The position numbers were made by a program, and so were the translations under genes. From Robiginitomaculum_A sp036478535 (GTDB lineage: Bacteria > Pseudomonadota > Alphaproteobacteria > Caulobacterales > Maricaulaceae), in the NCBI GenBank assembly GCA_965224735.1, contig OZ245059.1, forward strand, positions 1,922,001 to 1,986,000: DNA of 64,000 bases. Reading direction: 5' to 3'. The notes below the pieces were generated by a model. It searched no databases. It was not told the DNA's origin and saw only the letters and a list, made by a program, of their open reading frames with translations. Positions 7,938 to 17,747 of the stretch are shown one piece after another; positions within the stretch are counted from its first letter, which is position 1; each line of letters begins with the position of its first letter.

Positions 7938-9215
7938 ATGACAGATAGTAATGCCTTGTTAGCGCGACACCTCATTCCTGAACTGAAAAGTGCTTTAAGC
8001 TCTGCGCGTATCGTGAATTTAATTGGACCAAGGCAAGCAGGTAAAACAACACTCGTGCGAGACTTATTTCACGATGGGAAATTCATCACATTAGATGATG
8101 CGCCCACATTGGCCGCCATTGATACAGACCCGATAGGGCAATTGCAAAGCCTGACAAAGGATTTGCATGATACCCCGCTTATAATTGATGAAGCTCAAAG
8201 GTCTCGTGACCTTTCCCTAGCTATCAAGCAAATCGTAGATAAGAACCGACGTAAAGGCCAATTCATATTAACTGGGTCATCAAATGTATTCACAACGCTT
8301 CAAGTTGCGGACTCCCTCGCTGGCCGGATGCGAACATTAAAACTTTGGCCTCTAACCGCAGCTGAATGTCATGAAAGCCCATTACCTCGCATAATAGATT
8401 GGTCCTTACAAAATAAGCCCGATATTGCGCAGTTAACATCCCCTAAGGCAACACGCGAAGATTACATAGATTTATTGGTACGAGGAGGGTTTCCCGAAAC
8501 GCGTGAAATAATTCTGCGTGAACGGCAGCGGCAATATCGAGATTATGTCGACTCAGTCGTTGACCGTGATGTCGCAGATATTTTGAGAATAAGAAAAACA
8601 GATGTGCTCAGGCGGCTCATCGACCAAATGGCTAGCCGCACAGCACAAGAACTCAACATCTCAGAGCTTTGCAAGATATTAAAAGTAAGACGCGAAACAG
8701 TAGAACAATACTTAGATGTTCTTTTGCGCCTATCGATGATAACAAAACTTGGTGCTTGGACATCTGGAGAAAGCAAGCGAGAGATTAAAAATGCAAAATA
8801 TCACTTTGTTGATAGTGGCATCGTTTGCGCTCTGCGCCGGTTTGGCAATAGAGCTTTTGATTTAGAAACAAACCCAGCCGCGCTTGGGAGCGTATTAGAA
8901 AGTTATGTGTTCAATGAAATTCTACGATCTGCTCCGCTGCAAGATACCGATACAAGATTATATCATTGGCGGAGCACTGATAAACGCGAGATTGACATCA
9001 TCATAGATGCGGGCGCTAAGCTAACGGCTATAGAGGTTAAAGCCTCTGCGACGTTATCGCTTGATGATTTTAAACATCTAAAATGGTTTTCTAAGGAAGG
9101 CTCAGGCCGAACACGCTCCGTAACAGGAATTGTTTTCTACCTAGGAAATGAAAGGCTTACGTTTGGGGACAATAATTTCGCCTTACCCGTTTCAACATTG
9201 TGGGGCGCAGTTTAG
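7938..9215 (+). CDS. AAA-type ATPase with DUF4143 domain
   Basis: The N-terminal half is an AAA_14 P-loop domain with Walker A GPRQAGKTT and Walker B LIIDEAQ, followed by a sensor-like ILTGSSNVF. A winged-helix-like region (ELNISELCKILKVRRETVEQYLD) follows, and the C-terminal DUF4143 part carries HWRSTDKREIDIIID and AIEVKAS. The E-x-K and preceding acidic residues resemble PD-(D/E)XK nucleases. Such proteins are common in accessory regions and their cellular role is largely unknown. The ATG at 7938 is preferred to the TTG at 7923. It is a single gene with no clear partners. Confidence 0.8.
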   Translation: MTDSNALLARHLIPELKSALSSARIVNLIGPRQAGKTTLVRDLFHDGKFITLDDAPTLAAIDTDPIGQLQSLTKDLHDTPLIIDEAQRSRDLSLAIKQIVDKNRRKGQFILTGSSNVFTTLQVADSLAGRMRTLKLWPLTAAECHESPLPRIIDWSLQNKPDIAQLTSPKATREDYIDLLVRGGFPETREIILRERQRQYRDYVDSVVDRDVADILRIRKTDVLRRLIDQMASRTAQELNISELCKILKVRRETVEQYLDVLLRLSMITKLGAWTSGESKREIKNAKYHFVDSGIVCALRRFGNRAFDLETNPAALGSVLESYVFNEILRSAPLQDTDTRLYHWRSTDKREIDIIIDAGAKLTAIEVKASATLSLDDFKHLKWFSKEGSGRTRSVTGIVFYLGNERLTFGDNNFALPVSTLWGAV

Positions 9216-9309
9216 CTATTAGTATACGCATGATTATTTATTAAATTATCATGCACTCCAAGCGAATTAACGCAGCTTGGTAAAGGCTGCATTAATTAGC
9301 ATTGTTCGC

Positions 9310-9624
9310 CTATTGCACTTTCTTAGGCCGTGACCATACGAGGTCTGCGCCATCGTCGTGATTAAACAAGGCGGCATTTACTGGTTTGGTTAGCATAGGC
9401 CCGTCTAATAGCACTTTGACGTAATCTAGCGGTTCGTCGCCGTCTTTGGTTTCTTTCCAAGCCACCCCAAAATCGCTGCGGCCTGATTTGATGAAATAGT
9501 CTGGACTATCTTCGCTTTTCTTGTTGTCATTGGCGATGAATTTGACTTTGTGGGTCATGCTAAGCGTGGCGATTGTGCCTTCATAGCCTGTTTTCGTTTG
9601 TTTAAATGTGCCTATATTTGCCAT
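9310..9624 (-). CDS. DUF736 family protein
   Basis: This 104-residue protein has the DUF736 signature: MANIGTFKQTKTGYEGTIATL at the start, a middle PDYFIKSGRSDFGVAWKE, and DYVKVLLDGPML near the end. The family is small, of unknown biochemical function, and typically encoded on plasmids and integrative conjugative elements of Alphaproteobacteria. With the DUF2274 gene upstream it marks the leftover of such an element. A ribosome site (GAGG) lies before the ATG. Confidence 0.85.
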   Translation of the reverse strand: MANIGTFKQTKTGYEGTIATLSMTHKVKFIANDNKKSEDSPDYFIKSGRSDFGVAWKETKDGDEPLDYVKVLLDGPMLTKPVNAALFNHDDGADLVWSRPKKVQ

Positions 9625-9662
9625 GATATTTCCTCTCGGCTTTGGGGTTAAGTGAAACAGCT

Positions 9663-9887
9663 CTAAGCAAGCTCTCGCTCGGCTTTCTTAAATCCGTGAT
9701 CGCTGGCTAGAAAGTCGGCGAGCATGGACGGGACAAGCGCACTTACGGGCTGTTTCTCACCGTAAGTTTGCTCATAAATGCTCGCGTAAACTTCCAAGTC
9801 ACCTAGCAAATCCGGCGGTAATGATACCGACAGTTTTGATGGTTTGTTGTCTGTAAGTTTAGCGAGTTTTAGTTTGGGTTTAGACAT
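9663..9887 (-). CDS. DUF2274 family protein (conjugation-associated)
   Basis: This 74-residue protein matches the DUF2274 pattern: basic start KLKLAKLTDNKPSKLSVSLP, a ribbon-helix-helix-like body (PDLLGDLEVYASIYEQTYG) and the end MLADFLASDHGFKKAERELA. In Alphaproteobacteria such genes normally follow trbI in conjugative transfer operons. Here no trb gene remains. The IS110-family element begins immediately upstream (9897), so the operon context has probably been removed. Confidence 0.8.
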   Translation of the reverse strand: MSKPKLKLAKLTDNKPSKLSVSLPPDLLGDLEVYASIYEQTYGEKQPVSALVPSMLADFLASDHGFKKAERELA

Positions 9888-9896
9888 AGTGTTCTC

Positions 9897-10937
9897 CTAT
9901 GATGATTGTCCAGCCATTTCTTGGCTGGCTAGTTTGAATTTGGTAAAGTCTTCGAACACCCAGTTGTTTTTGAGGGTGTCGTATATTATTTTGAGTAATT
10001 TACGTGCTGTAGCGATGATGGCTTTGCCAAAGCCGCGCCTGTTTTTAATGCGTCTGTAAAAGCTGTTGAGATAGCCAGAATACCGTATGGCAATCAGGCT
10101 ACATTGCACCAAAGTTGTGCGGACAAGCTTGTTGCCGCGCTTGGTGATCCGCCCCATATTGGTGGTTTCGTTAGATTGGCTAACACGCGGAACAAGGCCG
10201 AAGTATGCCGCCAATTTATCAGAACTGGCAAAATCCTCAACATCGCCAATGCCAGATAAGAAGATAGCCGCCGACCGCGCGCCAATGCCTTTGATACTGG
10301 TAAGTCCTTCAAACCCGTCCAGAGTTTTTGCATAAGCTTCAATATGCCTGTCAATCGCTTTAACCGATTTTGTCAGCGACAAAGCTTGGTCACGGATAAT
10401 GCCAACTTCGATTTTCTCCAAATCGGTGAACACAGCCATGTCCATATTTATCAATGATTTTTGAGAGCTGAACTTCTCTTTCTTCATCTTGATGCCGTGA
10501 CGGTTATAAAGGGCATGAATTTTATTGAGCAGGCGCGTGCGCTGCTTAACCAGTAAATCCCGCGTCTGCGTAATCGAAGCAAGCTGTGCGTGCTCGGTGG
10601 ATTTGAGACGTGTCTCGGGCAACATGTCTTTGGATAAAAACAAAGCTAAAGCACGCGCATCGTTCTTATCGGTTTTCTTGACCGATTTACGGATGACCTG
10701 AAACTGACCAGGGTTCACCACAACAACGCGGCCAACACAGGCAATCACTTCATCGCGGAAATAGGCGGAATTGCCCGTGGCCTCCACCGCGATCTCATCA
10801 TCCGCTGACAGGCTCATGCAAAATTGAGCCAGTTCAGCTTGGCATAATTGATAGGTTTTCAGAATTTCAGACCCATCCGCCTCACGGCGGAAAATGGTAA
10901 AAGAATTCGTATGTAGGTCGACACCAATAAAAGACAT
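9897..10937 (-). CDS. IS110-family transposase
   Basis: The 346-residue product starts MSFIGVDLHTNSF after a GAGGAG ribosome site, so the upstream extension to 11033 is not used. The RuvC-like DEDD residues can be seen in FIGVDLH, IAVEATGNS and KTDKNDARALAL. The C-terminal Tnp_20 domain includes LTSIKGIGARSAAIFLSGIG and the GRITKRGNKLVRTTLVQ block. The frame is intact. IS110-family elements lack long inverted repeats, so the ends cannot be placed exactly. It separates the DUF2274 gene from whatever preceded it. Confidence 0.9.
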   Translation of the reverse strand: MSFIGVDLHTNSFTIFRREADGSEILKTYQLCQAELAQFCMSLSADDEIAVEATGNSAYFRDEVIACVGRVVVVNPGQFQVIRKSVKKTDKNDARALALFLSKDMLPETRLKSTEHAQLASITQTRDLLVKQRTRLLNKIHALYNRHGIKMKKEKFSSQKSLINMDMAVFTDLEKIEVGIIRDQALSLTKSVKAIDRHIEAYAKTLDGFEGLTSIKGIGARSAAIFLSGIGDVEDFASSDKLAAYFGLVPRVSQSNETTNMGRITKRGNKLVRTTLVQCSLIAIRYSGYLNSFYRRIKNRRGFGKAIIATARKLLKIIYDTLKNNWVFEDFTKFKLASQEMAGQSS

Positions 10938-11553
10938 AGCTATACTCCTCTTGAGGCAAAACCGCCTCGTGTTAATGTTAAGAGGAAGCGGAGACCCAAT
11001 TCCAAATGCAGGAAAACGGGTGTGAACGGCCAAACCAAACTCCTATACGAGGTCACCAATCCGTGCGTAAACACGGGCCGGGCCTCAAGATGGTCGTTCG
11101 GTAATAGGTGTGAGTTAATCTCCTTTACAGGGTCAAAAGCCCTAGATGACATATCCAACCTAAAACCTATCCGCTTCTTCCAACGCCAACATAGCACCGA
11201 AAATATCAACCGCTCACAAGTCATTCATGCCATCTCCTTTTGTAATGGAAATAAGTGCGGTTTAAAAAGAATAAGCTCTTGATCCATCGTTAATGTTTTG
11301 ATTGTTAGTTGCTAATAAGAAGCAAGCATATCAATCACAATCGGCCATTGCGCTTATAAATACTGCGCACAATCATTGGCCTCCATAAGATTGAAACAGT
11401 TAAGCTCTAGGAATGCAAGACATGCGATAAGTAGGTGTTAATTTGATTTAAATAGGGTCCATAATTTTCGGCTTTTTAAAAGTACTACTGATTTCGGTAG
11501 CGCTTAAGAGTTTAAACTCAACATCCCATATCGATGTTGATATCATAGTAATT
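10938..11553 (-). other. IS110 non-coding end, possible bridge RNA, then intergenic DNA
   Basis: About 300 bp upstream of the IS110 transposase (10938-11240) has no credible gene. It contains several self-complementary words, such as GGGCCGGGCC near 11083 and GGGTCAAAAGCCC near 11130. In IS110-group elements the region 5' of the transposase encodes the bridge RNA, so this is the natural place for one. From 11240 to 11553 the DNA is AT-rich and holds the promoter region of the LuxR gene. No fold was computed. Confidence 0.35.
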
Positions 11554-11646
11554 TTGTATACATCTACCAATTTGTGTGATGACTACAAAAATAAGCTAAT
11601 CGCAAATGTATTGTTTTTTCTGATGGGCTATTCTATAAGTAAAAAA

Positions 11647-14184
11647 ATGTTACGTCTGCATCCAGTTGAAAATTTTATTCCGATAGTACGATTGCAATCG
11701 CAACTCTTGTTATCCCCTACAACAAAAATGACGATCATTGAAACATTGCCTGGTTATGGGAAAACGACTTTAGGACTGGACTGGGCAAACAGAATTCAAA
11801 AAACGCAGAAGGGAAAAATTGTTTGGATTACGGCTACTGATGACATAAATGATTTTAAAAGCGACATGGAAATTCAACTTTCAGCATTCCTGAATAAAGA
11901 TGTTGAATACGATGTAAAATCAGTAATCCATTTTTTTAACTCTTCTAATCACCCAATATGGTTGTTCATTGATAATGCACATAAATTATCGCTGAGCATC
12001 ATTGATGATTTAAAGATTGTTTTTGGTCGAATAAAAGTTACATCCCATATAGTGTTAATGAAGAGGTCTATTGGCAAGTCCCATTTTTCGTCCTTGCTAG
12101 CTCTCAATGATGCTCAAATTTTTGGCAATAGTGAGCTGGCATTTACACATCATGAAATTCAACAAGTGCTTGGTTGCAACAAATCTATTGCAAAAGTTTT
12201 ATTTGATAAATTCCTTGGTTGGCCGTTAGCTTATATACTCTTGAAGCGGCAAGGCTTTGGTAAAACCATGTCGCCTTCGCTCGCTCGCACAATAGAACCA
12301 AAGCTGTTTTCAAGTTATATTGATGAAGAAGTAATAGAAGATATAGAACAAGGCATCTTTGAGAAAGCCTGTGATTTAGCTGTATTGGAAGAGTTGAACA
12401 TTGCAGATGCGCAGATAATTTGTCAATTATCACCATATGAAGTGGACGGGTTAATCTCTGCATTGAAGCCTATAATACATGCTGGTAAACATGTTGGTTT
12501 CTTTAATCCAGTCGTTCACAGAGCCTTGAGAAGAAAAGCATGGGAACACCGCCCAGATGCAATGAAAAACTTATCTATACGAGCGAGTGAATATTTTTGG
12601 CAAAAAGGTGAATTAGCCAAGGCATTAACCTATGCGGCCCAGTCAGGAGAAGTAGATTATGTTTGTGAACTCATAGAAAAGGCAGGTGGGCTGTTTCTAT
12701 GGATAAATGAGGGACTAGAGCGTATTCAACATGTAATGTCATTTACAGATGACCATATATGCCGAAAATATCCACGTCTTTTACTTATAAAATCATTACT
12801 CCATGTTAAAGGTGGAGATTTAAAACAGGCAGATAATTATTGGCAAAAAGCGATAGCAACGAGTGATAATTTTACAAAAGACAGGGATGGTGGTGATTTA
12901 AAAGCATTGCAACGAGAAAGCCAGATGATGGGATCTCTTCTAGCAGGCTATGGGTGTCATAATCTTGAAGAACAAGTTCGTTCTGCACAGCCCTTTTTAC
13001 AGGAATCTGTTGTTGAAGGATGGAATTATGCACAGCAAGGTTATTTGCATACATTGATGTGTCTCCATGCATTACAAATGGGTAGCTTTGACAAAGTCAA
13101 AGAGCAGGCAGCCGCGGCTAAAACTGCCTTTGAAACGGTCGGATCCGATTATGGAATTTTATTTTTGGATTTTCATTTGGGCGGCGCTGCATACGCGCAG
13201 GGGCATGTGCAGTCAGCTCAAGATTTATATTTACGTACAGAAAAACGGCGGCGACAGTATTTTCCGCAAGATGAAGGCTTACGTTTTATAAGGAAGGTAT
13301 TTGCGGCGGAAGTTGATTGTGAGGTTGGGGCTTTTTTGGGCGTGAAAAGAAAGTTGTTTGGATTGGAACGTAGATTGGGTGAATCAGAAGCGTGGTTTGA
13401 TGTTTATGCATCGGCAATCAAATCTCATAGCAATTTGACCTTTCTAACTTCTGGTTATGAGGACACCAAAGAAGAATTATACAATGCCGCACTAAAGGCT
13501 AGGAAAAAAGGATTGAAACGGATTGCCCGATTTGTGGATGTGCTGAGAATGGAATTGGCCGGACGTGCGTATGATGAAGATGAATTGGAAAGATTGGCAA
13601 TCAAATTAGACTTAGGTAGCGTATTTGATGATCCACAGAAGATGAAATATTTGATGTGGCGAGAATATGTGGTAATGGTACAAGCCCATAGTCGTTTTCT
13701 TTGTAGTAAGGGTGAGGGGAGAGAAGCTCAAAAAATAATAGGCGAGTTGATAGAATACGGTAACAACTTTGGTAATAAAATCTGCCAAATGTACGGACTA
13801 GCTTTACGGGCAGAGTTTTTTGGAATAAATAGCCCTGAATTCATATCATTAAGTCAAGACACAGGCTATTTATTACCTCTTGCATTATCGGAAAAACTGC
13901 GAATTAGTTTGCAAAATGAAGAATTATTCCAGCGAATTCACAATAGAGTCCAAGATGCTCTTTTTGTATTGGCACCAAAAACAAACTCAGGGTTTACAAG
14001 ACGTGAGCAGGAAATTATCCGTTTGTTGGCGCAGCAAAGTGCATCTGATAAAGAAATTGCTGTTCACCTTGATGTCAGTATCCATACAGTACGGTTTCAT
14101 ATGAAAAATATATTCAGAAAAACAAATTCCAATGATAGGGTATCCGCTGAGAGAAAAGCTCACGATATCATGAGATTAACATAA
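11647..14184 (+). CDS. MalT-like LuxR-family transcriptional regulator
   Basis: This large regulator has an N-terminal signal-transduction ATPase domain with P-loop ETLPGYGKTTLGLDW and Walker B IWLFIDNA. A helical TPR-like middle (residues about 330-750) follows, then a C-terminal LuxR DNA-binding domain (GFTRREQEIIRLLAQQSASD, then KEIAVHLDVSIHTVRFHMKN). MalT-type proteins are activated by a small inducer and ATP. The start at 11647 (MLRLHPVENFIPIVRL) fits the family; the frame is open back to 11554, so an earlier start is possible. It lies just upstream of, and codirectional with, the TonB receptor/permease operon, so it probably controls it. Confidence 0.85.
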   Translation: MLRLHPVENFIPIVRLQSQLLLSPTTKMTIIETLPGYGKTTLGLDWANRIQKTQKGKIVWITATDDINDFKSDMEIQLSAFLNKDVEYDVKSVIHFFNSSNHPIWLFIDNAHKLSLSIIDDLKIVFGRIKVTSHIVLMKRSIGKSHFSSLLALNDAQIFGNSELAFTHHEIQQVLGCNKSIAKVLFDKFLGWPLAYILLKRQGFGKTMSPSLARTIEPKLFSSYIDEEVIEDIEQGIFEKACDLAVLEELNIADAQIICQLSPYEVDGLISALKPIIHAGKHVGFFNPVVHRALRRKAWEHRPDAMKNLSIRASEYFWQKGELAKALTYAAQSGEVDYVCELIEKAGGLFLWINEGLERIQHVMSFTDDHICRKYPRLLLIKSLLHVKGGDLKQADNYWQKAIATSDNFTKDRDGGDLKALQRESQMMGSLLAGYGCHNLEEQVRSAQPFLQESVVEGWNYAQQGYLHTLMCLHALQMGSFDKVKEQAAAAKTAFETVGSDYGILFLDFHLGGAAYAQGHVQSAQDLYLRTEKRRRQYFPQDEGLRFIRKVFAAEVDCEVGAFLGVKRKLFGLERRLGESEAWFDVYASAIKSHSNLTFLTSGYEDTKEELYNAALKARKKGLKRIARFVDVLRMELAGRAYDEDELERLAIKLDLGSVFDDPQKMKYLMWREYVVMVQAHSRFLCSKGEGREAQKIIGELIEYGNNFGNKICQMYGLALRAEFFGINSPEFISLSQDTGYLLPLALSEKLRISLQNEELFQRIHNRVQDALFVLAPKTNSGFTRREQEIIRLLAQQSASDKEIAVHLDVSIHTVRFHMKNIFRKTNSNDRVSAERKAHDIMRLT

Positions 14185-14227
14185 TAGTAGGTTTTGTAAT
14201 AAATAAAGAAAAATTACACCTACTAAT
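14184..14227 (+). terminator. Possible hairpin after the LuxR gene
   Basis: ATAGTAGGTTTTGTAAT and ATTACACCTACTAAT are nearly complementary, with a 12-base A-rich loop, just after the stop codon. No clear U-tract follows, so this could be a weak terminator or a regulator site. The words ACCTA/TAGGT recur upstream of the second TonB receptor. Confidence 0.35.
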
Positions 14228-14315
14228 AAAACCTATATACCTATTGGTCGTTAGGACTTCCTAAAATTCTACAAAACCTTAAATTACTTCCATAAGCAAA
14301 ACAAAGGGGAGTATA

Positions 14316-16433
14316 ATGACATTCGTATTCAGGAAGAAGTTGGGGGCGGCTGTTTCAGTTATTGCACTCTTGAGCATTCCAGAGATTGCAGCGGCACAAC
14401 AGATTGATGAAATCATTGTGACAGCCCGAAAGCGTGCTGAAAATTTGCAGGATGTCCCAGAAGCTGTGACAGCGTTTACAGCAAGAGATATTGAGACTGC
14501 TGGCATTGACGATGTTGCGGATTTTATTGAACTTACTCCAAATATTACCATTCGCGAGACGTTTAGAGCTGGCGTTACTTTTATTACCATAAGAGGCATT
14601 ACTACGGGGCAGCAGGGCTGGGCACCTGTTACATTTGTTGTCGATGGCGTACAAGCAAGTTCACTGGATGCAATTAATCAAGGAGCCCTGCTTGATATTG
14701 AGAGAATAGAGGTGCTCAAAGGCCCTCAAGGTGCGTTGTATGGCGCTGGAGCGATTGCTGGGGCGATTAATGTGGTCACCAAATCCCCGTCCGATGAATT
14801 TGAAAGTGCTGTCCGATTACGCTACGCAAAAGGAAAGGATAAAACAATTTCTGGCACGCTAAGTGGTCCGATCGTAGAGGGTAAGTTACGAGGTCTTGTC
14901 AGTGCTTATTACAGGGATGCGGATGGGTTAATAGATTCAGTTGAAGGCCGTGATCTTGATTTTGAAAAACAAACGACATTTAGGGGACGCTTAATTTATG
15001 ATGCTTCTGATAACCTTAGTTTTGATTTACGTGGTTCATATAGCGATGTTACAGCGGGCGCTGCCTATCAAGACAAAGTATTCGCAGCTAGCGACATTGA
15101 TCAGTTTAACGGGACAAAAGCGCCTGGGCCATTTCGCGGCATCGTTGGAAGCGAAGATCGCAAATTTAAAGAAATATCCCTTAAAGTAGATTGGGAAACA
15201 CCTCTTGGTGACATCACCTCCGTCAGTGGGTTGAGCGACATCAAACAAAGTTTGTTTGGTTCGGCTTCCTGGGATAACCCTTTGCGTCCTGGCGCTATAG
15301 GTCTGGCACCATTGCCACTTGGTGGCGCTATGCCCTATGACTGGTTTCAAGATTTAGGTGATGATGTTAAGTCATTTACGCAGGATATTAGATTGACCTC
15401 TTCGGGAGGTGGCTCATTTCGTTGGCTCATTGGGGCGTCTTATTTGGACAGGAAAATCGTCAATAAATTGAATGTTGGTTTTGTATTAAAGGCAGTCAAT
15501 GGCCCGCTGTCCCCACTCAATGGTTTTCCGAGATTTGATCTAAGAAATGACAAAGCATGGGGTGCCTATGGCCAAATAAATTATGATGTTTCAGAGCGCT
15601 TGGAACTAACATTGGCAGGCCGGTATGATAAGAATAATTTTGATACCACGCAATATAGTGATGATGTGTTGACTGCGGTTGTTACAACAACTGATATTAA
15701 TGGGAATGTCGTTAATACCCTCAGTAACAAAGATGATAAATTTCAACCAAAGGCTACTCTATCATACAAAATATCTGACAATATTATGGGTTACGTCACC
15801 TACGCAGAAGGTTTCCGCTATGGGTTTTTCAACACAGGAAATTTGACGAAATCTGAGTCCACACGAAACTACGAAGCTGGCATGAAAACTCAATTTGGCG
15901 CTTGGACATTGAATGCAGCGGCGTTCCATATCGATTATTCAAATCAGCAATTTACAAGTGTTATTGCAAAGCCGCCGTTCAGAAAAACAACCAATATTCC
16001 GTCCACAACCATTAATGGCATTGAAATTGAGTGGCGCGGACATTTGAGCGAACACTTTGATGTTTTCGGTGGTCTTGGCTGGCTTGACGCTGAGCAAAAG
16101 AATGGATTTAAAGCACCTAGTACGCCTAAATACACCTTTAACCTTGGTGGTATATTCACTAGCAAAATGGGCAAATTAGATTTTGTTGGTCGTGTAGATT
16201 TTCGTCAACAAGGGGAATTTTATATTGGTTTTGCAGAGGACTTTCTTGTCCCATCAAAAACATATGTTAATGCGAGAACTTCTATTGGCAAAGATGCTTG
16301 GCAACTAGCCGTATTTGCATCTAATATATTAAATGAACGACAAGCTAATGACTTCACTGCACTGGCGGGTGGTTTTGTCAGGGCACAATCAAAACCTGGC
16401 AGTTACGGCGCAGAAGTTTCTTACAAATTTTAA
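14316..16433 (+). CDS. TonB-dependent outer-membrane receptor
   Basis: This 705-residue protein has a signal peptide (KLGAAVSVIALLSIPEIAAAQ) and a TonB-box region DEIIVTARKR. It has a plug domain with the usual VTIRGI-type strand (FITIRGITTGQQG), GPQGALYGAGAIAGAINVVT, and a beta-barrel ending in an aromatic residue (VSYKF). This is a substrate-gated importer in the outer membrane driven by TonB. An AAAGGGGAG ribosome site precedes the ATG. It is followed after 33 bp by the permease gene and is the first gene of the 14.3-20.4 kb operon. It is a paralogue of the receptor at 60749-62995. Confidence 0.93.
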   Translation: MTFVFRKKLGAAVSVIALLSIPEIAAAQQIDEIIVTARKRAENLQDVPEAVTAFTARDIETAGIDDVADFIELTPNITIRETFRAGVTFITIRGITTGQQGWAPVTFVVDGVQASSLDAINQGALLDIERIEVLKGPQGALYGAGAIAGAINVVTKSPSDEFESAVRLRYAKGKDKTISGTLSGPIVEGKLRGLVSAYYRDADGLIDSVEGRDLDFEKQTTFRGRLIYDASDNLSFDLRGSYSDVTAGAAYQDKVFAASDIDQFNGTKAPGPFRGIVGSEDRKFKEISLKVDWETPLGDITSVSGLSDIKQSLFGSASWDNPLRPGAIGLAPLPLGGAMPYDWFQDLGDDVKSFTQDIRLTSSGGGSFRWLIGASYLDRKIVNKLNVGFVLKAVNGPLSPLNGFPRFDLRNDKAWGAYGQINYDVSERLELTLAGRYDKNNFDTTQYSDDVLTAVVTTTDINGNVVNTLSNKDDKFQPKATLSYKISDNIMGYVTYAEGFRYGFFNTGNLTKSESTRNYEAGMKTQFGAWTLNAAAFHIDYSNQQFTSVIAKPPFRKTTNIPSTTINGIEIEWRGHLSEHFDVFGGLGWLDAEQKNGFKAPSTPKYTFNLGGIFTSKMGKLDFVGRVDFRQQGEFYIGFAEDFLVPSKTYVNARTSIGKDAWQLAVFASNILNERQANDFTALAGGFVRAQSKPGSYGAEVSYKF

Positions 16434-16466
16434 TCCTTCAGACGGGCTTGACGGGGCTTATTCTAT

Positions 16467-17747
16467 GTGAATAGCTCTGCCAAGAGCATAAGTGAGTTTT
16501 CTATGCCAACTAAAGTGTCTGAAGCTGAGTGCGTGGGCGCGATTTCGATTGCTCTTATTATTATCGGCATTGTTATTACTGTTCCTGCTTTTCTAGTAGG
16601 ATCGCAAATATTAAGGTCGTTAGGGCTCATGAATGGTAGTCTGGCTTTGGTAATAAGCTGTGTCATTATAGCAGCTTTGTCCTCATTATGTATGCGTTTG
16701 GCATCAAAATATCATATATCAACCTATCAACTCTCACAAAGCTCGTTTGGTATCTATGGTTCGCGGATGGTCAGCGCACTTATTGCCACCACTTTACTCG
16801 GTTGGTTTGCGATGACCGCAAACCTATTTGGGGCGGCGAGCTTAGGTCTTAGCCAAAAGTTTAAGTGGGGTCTACCAATAGAGGCACTCATCATTGCTGG
16901 ATGCACACTTGTAATCCTAACCGTCATATTTGGTTTTCGGGCGCTGGAAAAATTTAGCCGGTTTGCTACGCCGCTTTTAGTCGCGTTACTGGCGGCAGGT
17001 ATCATTCTTGTTCTTAGGAAACATGGCGTGGCAAGTTTAATAGATGCCAAGCCCACCCATTTACCAGGCATGGCCACAATGGGGAGTGCTATTTCCGTTG
17101 TTATTGGAGCCTTTATGGTGGCCGTGACTATCTCGCCTGATTTTGCTCGTTTTGCAAAATCACCAAGCGATGGCGTACGTGCTGCATGGTTAGGGTATGG
17201 GATTGGCGGCAGCTGTGTTCTCATTGGTGCTGGATTGCCAGGATTGGCTATTGGTAGCGATGATTTAATCGGTAGTTTTGCTGCCACAGGGTTAGGATTG
17301 GGAGCATTTATTCTTCTTCTCGTTGCGACATGGACTACGAATGCAGGAAATCTATATTCAACTCGCTTGGCGGGATCGCAAGTATTTCCACGTATTAAAC
17401 CCATTACCCTTTGCATTATCTTAGGGGTTATAGGGACATCTTCTGCTCTATGGCTTGACCTGAGTTATTTTGGTAAATTCTTACAATTTTTGGCTATTTC
17501 CATCCCACCTATTGCTGGAATTTATCTATGTGATGGCTATGCACTGGGTAAGGATTTTAATATTGAGACCACGAAAAAATATGACATGAGTGGAATATTT
17601 GCTTGGCTCTCGGGAACATGCGTTGCTTTGTTGGTTACGATTGGACCGCTTGGTTTTCTTTCTATCCCTGCGCTTACTGGTCTCGTCGTTGCTTTTATGA
17701 GCAAGTGGGCTTTATCAGAAAAAACAAGTCATAAGGAAAAGTTATGA
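16467..17747 (+). CDS. NCS1/CodB-type purine-cytosine permease family transporter
   Basis: About twelve hydrophobic segments and the NCS1 pattern near the N-terminus (ISIALIIIGIVITVPAFLVG) place this in the cytosine permease/hydantoin transporter family, moving nucleobase-like solutes with a cation across the inner membrane. It probably starts at GTG 16467; ATG 16503 is an alternative. Its stop overlaps the next start by ATGA (17744-17747). Together with the TonB receptor and cyclic-amide enzymes it gives a route across both membranes. A distant paralogue is at 55513-56784. Confidence 0.85.
   Translation: MNSSAKSISEFSMPTKVSEAECVGAISIALIIIGIVITVPAFLVGSQILRSLGLMNGSLALVISCVIIAALSSLCMRLASKYHISTYQLSQSSFGIYGSRMVSALIATTLLGWFAMTANLFGAASLGLSQKFKWGLPIEALIIAGCTLVILTVIFGFRALEKFSRFATPLLVALLAAGIILVLRKHGVASLIDAKPTHLPGMATMGSAISVVIGAFMVAVTISPDFARFAKSPSDGVRAAWLGYGIGGSCVLIGAGLPGLAIGSDDLIGSFAATGLGLGAFILLLVATWTTNAGNLYSTRLAGSQVFPRIKPITLCIILGVIGTSSALWLDLSYFGKFLQFLAISIPPIAGIYLCDGYALGKDFNIETTKKYDMSGIFAWLSGTCVALLVTIGPLGFLSIPALTGLVVAFMSKWALSEKTSHKEKL

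Noticed and set aside
11022..11282. Open frames on both strands in the IS110 upstream region
   Set aside because: No ribosome sites or family resemblance; the region fits the non-coding IS110 end better.
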